From Rhodopirellula halodulae (GTDB lineage Bacteria > Planctomycetota > Planctomycetia > Pirellulales > Pirellulaceae), in NCBI RefSeq assembly GCF_020966775.1, contig NZ_JAJKFV010000029.1, forward strand, positions 1,811,372-1,875,371: DNA of 64,000 bases, given 5' to 3'. Positions 63,227-64,000 of the stretch are shown one piece after another (within the stretch, counting starts at the first letter, position 1; each line of letters opens with the position of its first letter). Made by a program: the position numbers and the translations under genes. The notes under the pieces were generated by a model that was not told the origin of the DNA, made no database searches, and saw only the letters and a list, made by a program, of their open reading frames with translations.

Positions 63227-64000
63227 ATGCGTTTGTGCACCCAACCGCCGCGAAGCAAGTCTGAAGCTTCACCAGCAGGACTTGGTCGAGTGTTGCCTTT
63301 GTTTGCAATTGCGTTTGGGCTTTGCACTCTGAATGCCAACCTCGCGCACGCTGAGATTGCTTGGCGGAAGGATCTGACCACGGCTCAGGCGGAAGCGGCT
63401 CAAAGTGGCAAAGCGTTGCTGTTGCATTTCACCAGCGACAATTGCGTCTGGTGCGATCGTTTGGAAGCCGGTGCTTTCCAAGATCCCACCGTTAATTCCG
63501 CGATCGAAAAGAGCTTCGTTCCTGTCAAGATTCACGCGGGAAAGTCACCGGAGCTGGCTCGCATGTTCAAGGTCACCAAGTTCCCAACGGACTTGATGTT
63601 GACGGCCACCGGTAAACCTCTCGGGGGTTCGGTCAGCCCTCAAAAACCACAGCAGTACATCGCAATGTTGGGGCAGGCAGCCAGCAAAATGCCAGCACCT
63701 GTGACCACGCCACCGTCCGCTCCTGCACAAACGATGCTTGCTTCTGGACGAACAGGAGCAGCGACAACCACGACTGCTCAAGCAACCACCGGGCAACCGC
63801 AGCAGAACCCGCATGTGGGGCCAACTGCCAATCTGCCCTCCGCGGAAAGTCAATTTCCTGGTGGAGCGACCGCACAATTGGCCGGTGCTCGCACCGACGG
63901 CATGACGCTCGGAATGCCTGCTCAGTCGCAACCTCCGATCCCAAACAAAACCCCTGCATTTGGGACCGATCAGCCAAAGCTCGCCATGGAAGGTTTCTGT
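63227..64000 (+). CDS. secreted thioredoxin-like protein, cut by the window end
   Basis: 258 codons are visible from ATG 63227; no stop occurs before the end of the window. Signal peptide (LPLFAIAFGLCTLNANLAHA) followed by a thioredoxin-fold domain: WRKDLTTAQAEAAQSGKALLLHF, the CVWC motif (C73, C76), and the cis-Pro segment VTKFPTDLML. The rest, after about residue 155, is Pro/Thr/Gln/Ala-rich low complexity. A DsbD- or SoxW-like role is possible. Confidence 0.88.
   Translation, partial: MRLCTQPPRSKSEASPAGLGRVLPLFAIAFGLCTLNANLAHAEIAWRKDLTTAQAEAAQSGKALLLHFTSDNCVWCDRLEAGAFQDPTVNSAIEKSFVPVKIHAGKSPELARMFKVTKFPTDLMLTATGKPLGGSVSPQKPQQYIAMLGQAASKMPAPVTTPPSAPAQTMLASGRTGAATTTTAQATTGQPQQNPHVGPTANLPSAESQFPGGATAQLAGARTDGMTLGMPAQSQPPIPNKTPAFGTDQPKLAMEGFC

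Noticed and set aside
1-64000. CRISPR arrays, rRNA, insertion sequences or prophage
   Set aside because: No regularly spaced repeats, rRNA-like stretches or transposase motifs were seen by eye on either strand.

Overview
The window looks like chromosomal DNA of a marine planctomycete, most likely Rhodopirellula or a close member of the Pirellulaceae. The grounds are DUF1501 and DUF1549/DUF1553 (PSD1-type) proteins, a PSCyt1-type cytochrome fused to WD40 repeats, pre-peptidase C-terminal domain proteins, many loosely packed monocistronic genes, frequent GTG/TTG starts, and short 4-base overlaps (ATGA/GTGA) inside the few operons. The assignment rests on gene content and style; no database search was made. 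No insertion sequence, prophage, CRISPR array or rRNA was seen. One tRNA, tRNA-Ser(UGA), is present.

Layout: 1-6.3 kb has a 5'-truncated SUKH-like gene, cysC, a two-part ABC-2-type membrane protein and two coupled DUF21/CBS (CNNM-type) membrane proteins. 6.4-10 kb has tRNA-Ser, two tiny coupled ORFs, a TolB/CsgG-like lipoprotein and xerC with a small upstream partner. 10-14.7 kb has rpiB, a MoxR-type AAA ATPase, a class 3 lipase and a GT4 glycosyltransferase on the minus strand, then a small secreted protein. 14.7-20.1 kb is a minus-strand arginine operon (argB, a degenerate argD-like gene, argF), followed by a coupled CopD-like/nucleotide-transporter-like pair. 20.2-23.8 kb is a ribose-type ABC importer (binding protein, ATPase, permease), convergent with recQ. 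26-33 kb has an ECF sigma factor, a large HD/PAS/GGDEF protein, a molybdenum-cofactor-carrier-like protein, yidD, a gamma-carbonic anhydrase and a Wzz-like protein.

32.8-38.7 kb has two cysteine-rich secreted proteins, a metzincin-like protease, a zinc alcohol dehydrogenase, a degenerate alpha/beta hydrolase and a CheY-like receiver. 38.7-42.1 kb is tadA-tadB-tadC on the minus strand. 42.5-47.2 kb is a terpenoid-looking cluster: a squalene-hopene-cyclase-like enzyme translationally coupled to a DUF116-polyprenyl synthase fusion, then a chorismate-lyase-like protein. 47.5-56.9 kb is the planctomycete cytochrome-type locus (DUF1501, PPC protein, DUF1549/1553 protein, PSCyt1-WD40) ending in birA. 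57.2-59.9 kb is a pilin-like gene with its own terminator, then four overlapping pseudopilin-like genes. The window closes with a metallophosphoesterase, a membrane-anchored von Willebrand A protein and a thioredoxin-like protein cut by the window end.

The most unusual material is the cyclase/DUF116-prenyl synthase/chorismate-lyase-like cluster, the argD-like gene that has lost the PLP lysine and gained a long acidic tail, the duplicated 27-cysteine secreted protein, and a series of enzyme-like proteins whose catalytic residues have been replaced.
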